Positions 10,573-21,507 of a DNA stretch of 64,000 bases are shown here, in pieces. The stretch is from Triplophysa rosa (taxonomy: Eukaryota; Chordata; Actinopteri; Cypriniformes; Nemacheilidae). The position numbers and the translations under genes are program-made. The notes beneath the pieces are model-generated. The model did no database searches. It was not told where the DNA came from and worked only from the letters and a program-made list of their open reading frames with translations. The DNA is taken from the NCBI RefSeq assembly GCF_024868665.1, contig NC_079900.1, forward strand, positions 26,275,361 through 26,339,360, given 5' to 3'. Position 1 is the first letter of the stretch; each line of letters begins with the position of its first letter.

Positions 10573-11962
10573 CTACGGTGACCGGGAGGGGACATGCTCG
10601 TTTCACTTAGTTTTGTTGTGGCCACGAGATATTACCTCGTGGGAACGTGATGATATGTTGTGGCCATGAGATGTTACCTCGTGGGAACGCGATATTATGT
10701 TGTGGCAACGAGATCAGCTTGTTGAGGTAACGACGTCCTTATGTTGTGGCCACGCGATGTGGAGTCATTCCCTCAAGATCCGATAGTGAGGGAACGACAT
10801 CCTTTCTCGTGGCCACGACTTTTTATGTTGAGGGAACGACATCCTTATCTCATTGCCACGACTTCGTATGTTGAGGGAACGACTTCCATATCTTGTGGCC
10901 ACGACTTAGTATGTTGAGGGAAGGACATCCTTATCTTGTGGCCACGACTTAAATGCGTGCTATTAGCGTCTGGAACTATCAGAAATAGATAGGACTATAA
11001 TAATATTTATTTTTAATTAAGATATAGCGCTGAACTAATTAAAAAACACACTTTCGTTTCCTTTTAGTCGTTTTTATTTTTTCCTGTGATAAATTAATAG
11101 GTTTAATTGCGATATGGCTGGGCTGCACGATTAAGTCAAAAGCATATTTTTTACATTATTCCCCTTGATATTGTAATTGTAATTATTAATGATGATTTGT
11201 ATTTACATTTTATAATGATTTCAAGGCTCCAATTTCGGCGCGGGATTGCACATAATTTAAATCGCCTTAATAATGCGAGAAGTTCAGGCACAAGTGTTGG
11301 CCTATTTGCTTAATCTCGGATAAAATAATGAAATAAACATACTGACGAGAACGAAATGAAATCAACATGTGAAACAGTCTGTCTTTATTCTAGAATTTAA
11401 TTACACTTTTTGGTTCACACTGCCAGTGATTTTCTGGAATGTGTGCGTGCGTTCACACACATATCGTAAAGTTCCCGCAAATATATAACGTGTAATGTAC
11501 TGTGTTACGTGCAATTTTTTTTGTGAACGGTTAGGGCTGTCATGGTGAATGAAATTTACTTGCGGTGGTTTAGGTGGCTCAATACACTTTCCTTATATTT
11601 AGTTCCAAATATAGGCCCAAATAAGTTTTATTGTTGGGTTATTATTATGTTATAAATAAATAAATATATATTGTTGCTTTTTAAATGTTAAATAAAACAC
11701 TTTTTATTTATATATTTATTGGTAATTGCAGAAGAACTAAGTACAATACGAACAGCGCTTTTTTGTCCTAAAATAATGATTAAGCCCAGCCATCTTATAA
11801 GATAAATATGAACTGTCGAATGACAAAAGTAAAAGCATATTGTTGTTCAGTGCATTTTTACAGAGCCTTAATTCAATATATTATGAACGCAACAGAGTCT
11901 CTAGGAAGTAAAAATTAGACCATATTTTTGCAACTGCAATATACAGCAGGGCATTTTACTGT
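10573..11962. repeat. Left arm of the 8.6-kb inverted repeat
   Basis: This arm pairs with 17826-19206. The outer 380 bases (about 10606-10955) are subterminal repeats built from TTGTGGCCACGAGATA, CCTCGTGGGAACG and ATGTTGAGGGAACGAC. The inner part is AT-rich and contains GGCTGGGCTGCACGATTA, a phrase usual at hAT ends. The 68-codon frame at 11107 has a near-identical twin at 18465-18671 only because the arms are inverted copies. Confidence 0.88.
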
Positions 11963-12457
11963 AAAATAGAGTCCTCTTTACTGATCATCTCTCTCGTAAT
12001 GGCAAATGTTTTAACTGCAAAACCTAGAAGAAATAACAATAAATAATGATAAATAAAGACTTTGTATGTGATATGTGCACTAGCGCACAAGGAGAGTGCA
12101 CGTTACGTTTGTTTTGTGTTTCAGATTCCATTGGATTCGCAGCCTTTAATTCTCCATACAAGATAATATACAGGTGCTGGTCATATAATTAGAATATCAT
12201 CAAAAAGTTGATTTATTTCACTAATTCCATTCAAAAAGTGAAACTTGTATATTATATTCATTCATTACACACAGACTGATATATTTCAAATGTTTATTTC
12301 TTTTAATTTGATGATTATAACTGACAACTAGTGAAAATCCCAAATTCAGTATCTCAGAAAATTAGAATATTACTTAAGACCAATACAAAGAAAGGATTTT
12401 TAGAAATCTTGGCCAACTGAAAAATATGAACATGAAAAGTATGAGCATGTACAGCAC

Positions 12458-12628
12458 TCAATACTTAGTTGGGGCTCCTTTTGCCTGAATTACTGCAGCA
12501 ATGCAGCGTGGCATGGAGTCGATCAGTCTGTGGCACTGCTCAGGTGTTATGAGAGCCCAGGTTGCTCTGATAGTGGCCTTCAGCTCTTCTGCATTGTTGG
12601 GTCTGGCATATCGCATCTTCCTCTTCGC
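12458..12628 (-). pseudogene. Tc1 transposase C-terminus, left-arm copy
   Basis: The minus-strand frame matches the C-terminal 57 or so residues of the right-arm transposase (RKMRYARPNNAEELK...GAPTKY, ending at the same stop). It diverges at about 12628, where the LTR retroelement begins. One substitution is visible near the end (PRCIAA against PRRIAA on the right). The longer frame running to 12778 is a chance fusion into the LTR element. Confidence 0.85.
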
Positions 12629-12889
12629 ATCTTCCCAGGTGTTCACCAAGGGGTTGACAAACAAGACATGACAGACTGGGACATAGACAAGAACCAAATA
12701 CACATAGACAACATAACCAAGGGCAATACAGAAAATACAATTACTGGGTTGGGGTGGGACAACAAAAATAATAAACATGGGAGGGGGTGTGGGGACAGAC
12801 AGGGGCTTATGGGGGGAACAGTCCTAGTCCCTGGGCGCGCTTGAGGGCGCGGAGTTCTGGGGGACTTAGGGGGGAAAGTCCTGGGGGGG

Positions 12890-13480
12890 ACCGCCGAGGA
12901 CAAGGTTGGGCGCTGGCTGGAACGCCGGCTCGAAGACCAGCTGGAAGGCCGGCTGGACAGAGGCTTGACGCCGGCTGGAAGGCCAGCTGGACAAGGCTTG
13001 ACGCCGGCTGGAAGGCCAGCTGGACAAGGCTTGACACCGGCTGGAAGGCCGGCTGGACAGGGCTTGACGCCGGCTGGAAAGCCGGCTGGACAGGGCTTGA
13101 TGCCGGCTGGAAGGCCAGCTGGAAGGCCGGAACCGGGCTGGACCCCGGACTGGAGCCTGGACTTGACCCCGGCTGCACCGGGCTGGATCCCGGCTGCACG
13201 GGGCTGGGCACATGACTGGACATTGGGCAGGATCTCGGACTGGACACCAGACTGGACACCGGCTGCACCGGACTGGACACTCGAGTGGACTCCGGCTGCA
13301 CCGGACAGGCTACCAGCTGCACAGGACTGAACACAGGACTGGACACCGGCTGCACCGGACTGGACACTGGAGTGGACTCCGGCTGCACCGGACAGGCTAC
13401 TGCCTGCACAGGACTGAACACAGGGCTGGACACCAGACTGGTTGCCGGCTGAACCGGCTTGGACGCCGGCTGCTGCACCG
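12890..13480 (-). repeat. GC-rich minisatellite in LTR-element coding region
   Basis: Units of about 33-39 bases of the form GGCTGGAAGGCCAGCTGGAC repeat from about 12925 to 13130, and a related GGCTGCACCGGACTGGACAC type runs from about 13180 to 13460. All three minus frames stay open for 115-323 codons because unit lengths are multiples of three. They give Pro/Ala/Ser/Gln/Val repeats such as PAFQPASSPVQ. Which frame, if any, was translated cannot be decided here. Low-complexity tails of this type occur in degenerate fish gag genes. Confidence 0.75.
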
Positions 13481-13707
13481 GCTGGGCTGGATCCCGCGCC
13501 CCCCTCCGTTGCCACTTCTTCTTTAGCCGAGCCACCCGTCTGGTGGTCAGCTGAAGGAAGGAGGTGAAGGGCACAGCTGGCTTGGGGTTGGAGGCCTCCG
13601 ACGAGGACCCCCAAGGGTCACGCCTCCCCCGTTAGCCACTGAGGCTTGCTGGTGGTGGAGAGGACGGTGTGGCGACGCCCACAACCCCGATCTGCAAGGG
13701 ACGGCCC

Positions 13708-13950
13708 TCAGGGATCGCGACCAGCGAAGATGAGTGGGTGGGTTGAACAGAGACCCTGGACTCTCGGTCTCAGCGATCTCATCTCTGCACGCGAAAGTGG
13801 CTCCCTGAGACCGGTGTTGAAGAGCGTCACCAACTCCTCCTCTCCGAACACCGTCTCCTCTGTGACTTCGAGGAACCGGCCCGCATAGTTATCTACGTCT
13901 CCGGTTCCCTGACGAATGCCGCAGAGGAGGCGGGAACGAACAGCGTCCAT
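13708..13950 (-). CDS. Gag-like fragment of an LTR retroelement (80 aa)
   Basis: The frame opens MDAVRSRLLCGIRQGTGDV about 35 bases inside the LTR and runs to a stop at 13708. Residues 25-55 (YAGRFLEVTEE then LVTLFNTGLREPLS) match the pattern of Ty3/gypsy retrotransposon gag, where an aromatic residue, a hydrophobic heptad and F..GL...L follow one another. Normal gag is several times longer, so this is truncated. The in-frame extension upstream to 14145 reads through the LTR. Its role would be particle assembly, but this remnant is unlikely to work. Confidence 0.55.
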   Translation of the reverse strand: MDAVRSRLLCGIRQGTGDVDNYAGRFLEVTEETVFGEEELVTLFNTGLREPLSRAEMRSLRPRVQGLCSTHPLIFAGRDP

Positions 13951-13985
13951 GCTGCCTGCTGGGGCTTCTTGTGGCTCATGGATTC

Positions 13986-14429
13986 TATCACGGCTAGCGT
14001 GGCTGAAGAACCCAAACGCAGGCAGAGGCAGCGACGGGGTTAACAAATACTTTATTAACACAATAACAAACCAAAAAAACCCTTGATGGGGGGAAACAAC
14101 ACTATAACAGAAGACAAGACAGGAACTCGAGGAATACGCACACAAAGAACATCAGTACATACATACACAATCCACGAGCACAGGACATAAAGACTTATAT
14201 AGGGCAAGACAAACGAGGGATAATGACACAGGGCAGGTGGGAAACATTAGACACGGCAGGGAGGCAATACATGAAACGAGAGGGGCGGGGCCAATGACAA
14301 GACACGAGAAAACACATGAGAAGTAAAAAACATAAACAACTCATGGCTTTCTCACATAAAACCTAAGGGCTCTGTCCCGATCCTGCCACATGACTAGGAT
14401 TTCATAAACAAGAAGGTAGGACCCTGACA
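13986..14429 (-). repeat. LTR of the nested retroelement
   Basis: Minus-strand ends are TGTCAGGG and CCGTGATA. Shared blocks with the LTRs at 688-1275 and 6422-6978 include GCGGGGCCAATGACAAG and CGATCCTGCCACATGACTAG. Confidence 0.75.
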
Positions 14430-14435
14430 GCCACG

Positions 14436-14650
14436 TCCTGTTGGAAAATGAAATCTGCATCTCCATAAAGTTGGTCAGCAGCAGGAAGCATGAAGTGCTC
14501 TAAAACTTCCTGGTATACGGCTGCGTTGACCTTGGACCTCAGAAAACACAGTGGACCAACACCAGCAGATGACATGGCACCCCAAACCATCACTGACTGT
14601 GGAAACTTTACACTGAACCCCAAGCAACGTGGATTCTGTGCCTCTCCTCT
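14436..14650 (-). pseudogene. Tc1 transposase middle segment, left-arm copy
   Basis: The minus strand encodes SVMVWGAMSSAGVGPLCF, then YQEVLEHFMLPAADQLYGDA and FIFQQD, the middle of a Tc1 catalytic domain up to the second catalytic aspartate. It is cut on one side by the LTR element and on the other by the hAT derivative at 14650. It is inverse to 15657-15870. Confidence 0.8.
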
Positions 14651-15607
14651 AGGGATGGGCGATATGGCCGTAAAACTATATCACGATAATTCCTGGTGTT
14701 TCTTGCGATAGCGATAAAAATGACGATATATCCATCCACTGCTGTATTTTGCGTCAAGTGATAGTAGCTGCATGTAGTCTAAGCCCTCAGAAAAACAAAT
14801 ATTATCAAAAAGTAAAACTTACCCCAAATCAAACAGCTCCTAAAATATACCTATAGTATTTTTGTAAATATAAAATATAATAGTGAGATTCGACTTCAAA
14901 AGGTTGTAGTAAAGAAAAGTTAAATGAACTAAAGCTCAATAAACACATCATGTCATACCTAAAACTGTATACATTCTATTGTTGGGTGGAAACGATCGAT
15001 CGCATCACGCTGTCAATCACTCTTCTTGAACTGTGTGAACCTTCTCTTCTCACAGCAACATACACTGAATCTGTCTATGACTCGCGCTACAGAAAGAGAA
15101 CAGAAAAATGCGGATAAAAGAAATCTAATTAAATAATCCATGCTTTTATACGCTCATAAACGTATTTAAAATACATAATACAAACTCGCATGTGTACTGT
15201 ATGTGAACAGGCAGCAGTGCTGTGCGCGCTGTGTCGCTAGAAGCACGGGACGCTCCGTTCATCCTGTATATAACAGGCAAGAAATCGTATTAAACAATTT
15301 GCGCACGCGCGCATAACTCTAACGAATGTTTAAATAAATACTTTTAGCCAAACTAAATGTTGTGGTGTAACGTATTATGACTATCAACGAATACTTAACG
15401 AATTAAATAAAACGAAAGTGAAACTAAACATTAACTCGGATGCATCTACAGTGCCAACCTAAACGAGATTTAGAGCTCGTCTTTAGTGCAAACTCTTTCT
15501 CAGCTTCACGTCCGCCCTCCGCTATACCCGTTTTCACTTCACATATGAGCTGTGAATGGGTCTCACAAAGAAATACGTCATCAACTAGAATTTATCGTTT
15601 ATATCGC
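14650..15607. mobile_element. hAT-like non-autonomous element, right end lost
   Basis: The left end TAGGGATGGGCGATATGGCC and subterminal TATATCACGATAATT are the usual start of a common fish hAT derivative. The far end keeps TTATCGTTTATATCGC but lacks the final CCCATCCCTA, so the terminus was deleted. It lies in the centre of the Tc1 palindrome. A related interior fragment occurs at about 59720-59880. Confidence 0.65.
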
Positions 15608-15734
15608 GGGAAGACTAATTCCTATCGTGTGGAGAATTTCTAATCGGGTCCAAGTCTGCAAACGAGAGAAGCACAGAATCCACGTTGCTTGAGGTCCAGT
15701 GTAAAGTTTCCACAGTCAGTGATGGTTTGGTGCC

Positions 15735-16151
15735 ATGTCATCTGCTGTTTGGCCACTGGCGAGGTCCAAGTCAACGCAGCCGTTACCAGGAGTTAGACAC
15801 TTCATGCTTCCTGCTGCTGACCAACTTTATGGAGATGCAGATTTCATTTTCCAACAGGACTTGGCACCTGCACACAGTGCCAAAGCTACCAGTACCTGGT
15901 TTAAGGACCATGGTATCCCTGTTCTTAATTGGCCAGCAAACTCGCCTGACCTTAACCCCATAGAAAATCTATGGGGTATTGTGAAGAGGAAGATGCGATA
16001 TGCCAGACCCAACAATGCAGAAGAGCTGAAGGCCACTATCAGAGCAACCTGGGCTCTCATAACACCTGAGCAGTGCCACAGACTGATCGACTCCATGCCA
16101 CGCCGCATTGCTGCAGTAATTCAGGCAAAAGGAGCCCCAACTAAGTATTGA
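15735..16151 (+). pseudogene. Tc1/mariner transposase, C-terminal catalytic part
   Basis: The frame holds YGDADFIFQQDLAPAHS with the second catalytic Asp and, exactly 34 residues later, the Glu of LNPIENLWG. This is a DD34E Tc1 transposase, and it ends naturally at GAPTKY before the 3' TIR. Residues 1-24 are out of the family frame: the part encoding FLRSKVNAAV is frameshifted near 15740-15790, with several single-base losses relative to the left arm. The DNA-binding half and first Asp are missing. Full-length family members are about 340 aa, so this is dead. Confidence 0.88.
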
Positions 16152-16438
16152 GTGCTGTACATGCTCATACTTTTCATGTTCATACTTTTCAGTTGGCCAA
16201 GATTTCTAAAAATCCTTTCTTTGTATTGGTCTTAAGTAATATTCTAATTTTCTGAGATACTGAATTTGGGATTTTCATTAGTTGTCAGTTATAATCATCA
16301 AATTAAAAGAAATAAACATTTGAAATATATCAGTCTGTGTGTAATGAATGAATATAATATACAAGTTTCACTTTTTGAATGGAATTAGTGAAATAAATCA
16401 ACTTTTTGATGATATTCTAATTATATGACCAGCACCTG

Positions 16439-17825
16439 TATATATACAGTATATATATATATATATATAGGCCTATATTCTCGGTGAGAGAACAGGTCTG
16501 TCCATCAGCTCCTCCGCTGCGGCTTTCGACTCCAGCTCTCAGGGTTCCCAAACCAAACTACGCACTTGACTGTGGTACATTACTATTAGAAAAAAACTGA
16601 TTTATTCATAGCGCTAAAGAAGCACGAGTTTATTATGCTTTTAAGACGATACAACCGTAGGATAATCAATTATTTCAGGAGCATAATGTTTATATAAAGA
16701 ATAGGGCATGCAGTTGCCTCACAGAGTTTTAAAACATTTAAAAAACAATTTCAATGTAAAGTTTATCAACATTAATAATTGCAAAGACAATGCTATAGAC
16801 AAGGCTATACAAGTAATGATTTTGCCCTAATCATGCAGCCCTACCATAAGGTATTTTAATTTTACAATATAGACTTATTCATTCATGACAAGAAAAAATC
16901 TTACTTCCACTTTTTATTACTTTGGTCATGTATATATTGGCAAATAATGTCGGATACGTTTAGTAAAAAAGAGAGCAAATAACAAACTTTTACATTTTGT
17001 TTTGAACTATACATGAAATTACTTTTTCCATTTGAGTACTCAGAAAGGAGCTATATAAATGTAATGAATGACGAATTATTTGCATCAAATACTTAATTTA
17101 TCTTGCAATAGACGATGGCCACAGCATAATGAGAACAATAATGACAATTCATATCAATAGGGTGCAGTTAAGCACTGTTGTTTGTTACATGTATAAGTTA
17201 TATTTTAAAGAATTAAGATTGTTATGCCTTTCTTTTTTCTTTACTGGCCGTTTGTATTATGTCGTGTGACTCGAGCCTTTTGTGTGCTCAGATTTTTTAT
17301 TATAAATGTAGATGCGCGTCAAACGCACTGAGAGCGGCATTGGTGGTCTGATGGTATGCAACGACAGACGGCGCGTTTTTAAATGTTAATGGCCCTATAC
17401 ACACCTTCCACACGTTTATTTTTTATTTCTTCCAATAAGTGGTCGGGACACAATCGACAAAACGTGGTGGGGACATATCCCACCTGTCTCACCCTCAAAT
17501 TACGCCTATGGAAAGTACAATGAACAAACCATAGACTGTCCAGAATAAACGCGTCAACCAACAAGCAAGTGTCATTATTGGAATAATAGTACACAACAAC
17601 AGCCAAGTGACTTGTGATCCAAACCGTATCCCCTCTAGTGCAAGTGTCACAACCAATTGCCTATTATTGTATTGCGCGCGATGGTGCAAGACAGCTTTCA
17701 AATGAAAATTACCAATAAATAAAACATATTTTATCTATTGCACCAAACTGTTTTTTCCATCCATTCACTAATCGTTTATTTTATTCAATATTTGTATATT
17801 ATTATTATTACAATCACTGTATATT
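16439..17825. other. AT-rich core of the 8.6-kb element
   Basis: This holds a TA microsatellite (about 16438-16470) and a hAT-end-like phrase GCCCTAATCATGCAGCCCTA at about 16826-16845 without a visible partner. Frames of 60-75 codons here show no family signature. Confidence 0.5.
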
Positions 17826-19206
17826 ACAGTAAAATGCCCTGCTGTATATTGCAGTTGCAAAAATACGGTCTAATTTTTACTTCCTTAAGACTCTGTTGCG
17901 TTCATAATATATTGCATTAAGGCTCTGTAAAAATGCACTGAACAACAATTTGCTTTTATTTTTGTCATTCGACAGTTAATATTTATCTTATATATAAGCT
18001 GGCTGTGCATAATCATTATTTTAGGAGTAAAGCGCTGTTCTTATTGCTCTTAGTTGTTCTGCAATTACCAATAAATATATAAATAAAAAGTAGTTCATTT
18101 AACATTTAAAAATCAACAATATATACAACATAATAATAACCCAACAATAAATCTTATTTGGGCCTATATTTGGCACTAAATATAAGGAAAGTGGCTATTG
18201 AGCCACCTAAACCACCGCAAGTAAATTTCATTCACCATGACAGCCCTAACCGTTCACAAAAAAAATTGCACGTAACAGTACATTACACGTTGTATATTTG
18301 CGGGAACTTTACGATATGTGTGTGAACGCACGCACACATTCCAGAAAATCACTGGCAGTGTGAACCAAAAAGTGTAATTAAATTCTAGAATAAAGACAGA
18401 CAGTTTCACATGTTGATTTCATTTCGTTCGCGTCAGTATGTTTATTTCATTATTTGATCCGAGATTAAGCAAATAGGCCAACACTTGTGCCGGAACTTCT
18501 CGCATTATTAAGGCGATTTAAATTATGCGCAATCCCGCGCCGAAATTGGAGCCTTGAAATCATTATAAAATGTAAAAACGAATCATCATTAATAATTACA
18601 ATTACAATATCAAGGGGAATAATGTAAAAAATATGCTTTTGACATAATCGTGCAGCCCAGCCATATCGCAATTAAACCTATTAATTTATCACAGGAAAAA
18701 TAAAAACGACTAAAAGGAAACAAATGTGTGTTTTTTAATTAGTTCAGCGCTATATCTTAAATAAAAATAAATATTATTATAGTCCTATCTATTTCTGATA
18801 GTTCCAGACGCTAATAGACGCGCACACATTTAAGTCGTGGCCACAAGATAAGGATGTCCTTCCCTCAACATACTAAGTCGTGGCCACAAGATAAGGAAGT
18901 CGTTCCATCAACATACGAAGTCGTGGCCACGAGATACGGATGTCGTTCCCTCAACATACGAAGTCGTGGCCATGAGAAAGGATGTTGTTCCCTCACCATC
19001 GGATCTTGAGGGAACGACTTCACATCGCGTGGCCACAACATAAGGATGTCGTTACCTCAACAAGCTGATCTCGTTGCTACAACATAATATCGCGTTCCCA
19101 CGAGGTAACATCTCGAGGCCACAACATATCACTTTCCCACGAGGTAATATCTCGTTGCCTCGACAAAACTAAGTGAAACGAGCATGTCCCCTCCCGGTCT
19201 CCATAG
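17826..19206. repeat. Right arm of the 8.6-kb inverted repeat
   Basis: This is the reverse complement of 10573-11962, with scattered single-base differences. The outer part (about 18830-19180) carries the same subterminal TCGTGGCCACAAGATA and GTCGTTCCCTCAACATA units in inverse order. Confidence 0.88.
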
Positions 19207-19718
19207 AAAACAGTAAACTGACTGACAGCTAAAAATACTTCATTACTGCTGCATTTTAGTTTACTTGAGCGTTACAGAAAAAGTGTCCATTTATTGACCT
19301 GCTCTTGGTGTCTGCAGGTCTTTATATGCGACGTGTCTTTGGCTGGAGAAGCAGCGCTCACGGAGCGGAAAGGGTTCAAATGAAGCGCATTTGGCGCTAA
19401 ATAAAGATATTAGAGGATATAGCAGCAAAATATAATCAACATAAATGTATGTACACGCGCTGCTCAATTGAAACCACAGAAAGATTTTTTTTTAATGGTT
19501 CATTATGTCTTGTGCTCCGGATGGAAGGAAGGATAAGCTGGGTGAAAACCTGTCATCCGGTGGTAGCTGGACTGTTGCTAATCAGAGGCAGGGCATGCGT
19601 ATTTTCACCACCCTGGGAGCGTTTAAAAACGCTTTTATCTGCTTTTCAGGTGGTTGACGCGACATATTTACCCACACGCGCTCTCTGTCCGCTGGTGAAA
19701 GTGTGCTTACCTGTGTAT
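19207..19718. other. No recognised gene
   Basis: Sequence between two elements. The 122-codon frame at 19449-19817 crosses into the hAT element at 19727 and has no family signature. Confidence 0.4.
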
Positions 19719-20080
19719 GTGAGCGCTAGGGGTGGAACGTTACACAGAAGTCACGGTTCAGTACGTACCTCGTTTTTGGGGTCACGGTTCGATACGGGTT
19801 CGGTACAACAGGAATAAGCAACAAATCCCCAGTGCTTGCTTTTTCTGTTTATTTTGAACAGGCAGTAGTGTTTGGTCACAATCAGCTACAGAACTGAAAA
19901 GCTTCTTGTGATGTGAAAGTACAAAATAAATATAATAATGAAAAGAAAAACTTTTTAATTAGGAGACTATATATTAAACTTTCAAAGGTTAAGCCCAACC
20001 CTCTCCTAAAACAACAGAAAAACATTAAATGAAATTTGTTGTTAATGCAACAGCGGGTGCAGTGGACAAGTCGTGTTCAA

Positions 20081-20353
20081 TCAATGCTCTCGTGTGTGTG
20101 TGTATAGAGAAGGGACCACGGACTGCCTTATGTGCGCACAAGATGGGACAGTGTAACGTGGCTCGAGCACATTTAATAAATACTTGAAACTGGGATCCTC
20201 TACTACTGTATATGGGCGCATTGCAGATAAAATGTATATGCCAATAGCCTCCGTAATAGCTTTGGTCTTGTCTGATCTCACATCTAAAGGCTGCTTAAAA
20301 GCTGCAGGGATTAGTTGTTGCACTACTGTAGTCTTTTTCTGCCTAAAGCCCAT
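20081..20353 (-). pseudogene. hAT transposase fragment (ZBED-like)
   Basis: Residues 28-70 (SDKTKAITEAIGIYILSAMR, then PYTVVEDPSFK and VLEPRYTVPSCAHIRQ) follow the segment after the DNA-binding finger in BED-type hAT transposases, where MRP(Y/F)S(V/I)VE and LEPRY..PSR are conserved. Normal proteins run to about 600 aa; here about 80 residues remain and end at a chance stop. The start codon is not the native one. Confidence 0.8.
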
Positions 20354-20354
20354 T

Positions 20355-20612
20355 GAACATTGAGTCCGAAATTTGCGTCCGAAATTTCCGCACGTTAAAA
20401 AGTAAATACGACCTCACATTGTGTCAATCACAATTACACACTGCCTCCGATATTTTCGTCCGTCATAAAAAAATTCGGACCGGGTTCGATTTTCTGCGTT
20501 TTTCGCATCCGTCAAGCATTTTGAGTGGTCTTTTTTAACAATTCAGAGACACCGTACAAACGGGAGCCAAATACGAAAAAACGCATACGCAAATTTTGGA
20601 CTGTATGTGCAA
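20355..20612. mobile_element. Nested MITE with TIR AGTCCGAAATTTGCGT
   Basis: The left end TTGAGTCCGAAATTTGCGT is matched inversely by ACGCAAATTTTGGACTGTA about 250 bases later. It sits between the transposase fragments of the surrounding hAT element. TSD not clear. Confidence 0.55.
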
Positions 20613-20669
20613 AGACGTTAACTCCGGTGACTGGCACATCTGGATGATGTTGTTAGCACAGTGTTAGCA

Positions 20670-21137
20670 CAGTGGTTCCCAAACTGGGGTGCGCGTACCC
20701 CCGGGGGTACGCCAAGTGACGGAGGGGGGTAAGTGAACAAAATCCTGAAATCTACTGTTTACTTAATTATAACGTACCTTGCAATCAACCAGGCATGTTT
20801 TTCTCACAAGCTAAATATAAAGAGTAGTAAGTTCCTTATATAGTATAAGTTCCTTATAACAGCATCAGAAAACCTTAATAAGAAAGGACTGGAAGCATCC
20901 TACATGGTGAGTTACAGAGTGGCTATTGTGGAAAATGTAATTCTTTTATTATAATTTTATTATTTATATATGAGTCATAGTATATCATTTATTGTTTGAT
21001 AAAAGAAAATTACATGCATTTAAAATGCAAATAAAAAAATGTTTGAGACCACAATTGTGACTGTAAGAAAGGGGGTACGCAGAATGATGTTAAATCCCTG
21101 GGGGAGTACGCCATTGTAAAAAGTTTGGGAACCACTG
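20670..21137. mobile_element. Nested non-autonomous hAT, TSD TGTTAGCA
   Basis: Ends CAGTGGTTCCCAAACTGG and its inverse AGTTTGGGAACCACTG are flanked by TGTTAGCA at 20662-20669 and 21138-21145. The subterminal GGGGTACGCC / GGAGTACGCC is also inverted. It interrupts the BED-finger region of the host hAT element. Confidence 0.93.
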
Positions 21138-21324
21138 TGTTAGCATATTGGTCGCATTTCCACTCTAGAGCTGCCTTACAACGCCGACACACCGTCGTCG
21201 TCCTATCGACGACTTGCTCTCCTTTACTGCCGTACTTCACAGGAAACCCGAAACTTTCCCACACTATGGATTTAAAACAAGCAGGTGGGTCTTCGAGCTC
21301 TTGCGTGCTGTCTGAACTTGTCAT
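21138..21324 (-). pseudogene. BED zinc-finger fragment of the hAT transposase
   Basis: From the ATG at 21324, residues 18-52 read SIVWESFGFPVKY then VVDRTTTVCRRCKAAL. This is the BED-finger pattern (VW..FGF...........T.C..C) up to the two cysteines; the histidine half has been lost to divergence or the insertion at 21137. BED fingers bind the transposon ends. Confidence 0.8.
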
Positions 21325-21507
21325 TCTTATTTTCGATGTATAGCAGATCTCTTCTTCTGCTTTTCCCTGTTGTGACAGTTAGCATTGCATTATCATGCGC
21401 GCCCCCTTCTGGGCGCCTGTGACTGACTGTATTCGTCGTCAGAGTATATGAGCTGGACCGTGACGGTTCGGGACGAATACATGAACCGTTCCACACCTAG
21501 TGAGCGC

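Larger units (their letters stand above)
12640..14429 (-). mobile_element. Non-autonomous LTR retroelement inserted in the Tc1 left arm
   Basis: On the minus strand, an LTR (14429 down to 13986, starting TGTCAGGG) is followed by a short gag-like frame, a GC-rich minisatellite coding region and a C/T-rich run near 12780. It then ends at a fragment TGTCATGTCTTG..CAACCCC near 12640-12670 that may be the rest of the distal LTR. No protease, reverse transcriptase or integrase is present. It belongs with the LTR families at 688 and 6422 by shared subterminal blocks. Confidence 0.75.
12171..16438. mobile_element. Fold-back (palindromic) Tc1 transposon, TA target
   Basis: The ends CAGGTGCTGGTCATATAATT and its exact inverse are flanked by TA on both sides (12169-12170 and 16439-16440), as expected for Tc1/mariner. 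Both halves carry the 3' end of the transposase pointing outward: minus strand on the left, plus strand on the right. The 5' TIR and the N-terminal half are missing. The left arm is broken by an LTR element (12640-14429) with loss of about 150 bases of Tc1, and the centre by a hAT derivative (14650-15607). Confidence 0.85.
10573..19206. mobile_element. Large inverted-repeat element (8.6 kb) with nested insertions
   Basis: The ends CTACGGTGACCGGGAGGGG (left) and its inverse CCCCTCCCGGTCTCCATAG (right) begin two arms of about 1.4 kb that match almost base for base. The core holds a fold-back Tc1 (12171-16438) plus about 1.4 kb of AT-rich sequence. No transposase for the outer element is visible, so it is probably non-autonomous and mobilised in trans. 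I see no convincing TSD. The superfamily is not identified; long TIRs with subterminal repeats would fit a Mutator-like or another long-TIR type. Confidence 0.75.
19727..21499 (-). mobile_element. Degenerate hAT transposon (BED-finger type), TSD GTGAGCGC
   Basis: Ends TAGGGGTGGAACG and CGTTCCACACCTA are bounded by identical 8-bp repeats GTGAGCGC (19719-19726 and 21500-21507). On the minus strand it keeps a BED zinc-finger piece (from 21324) and a hAT transposase piece (20081-20353). Two later elements, a MITE at about 20355-20612 and a hAT derivative at 20670-21137, lie between or beside them. The catalytic core and dimerisation domain are deleted. Confidence 0.92.

Noticed and set aside
12643..13614. 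Long minus-strand open frame of 323 codons, plus overlapping frames of 255, 142 and 121 codons
   Set aside because: All are products of a GC-rich tandem repeat with unit lengths divisible by three, so every frame stays open. It lies within an LTR element, and no domain is present apart from a short gag-like part elsewhere.
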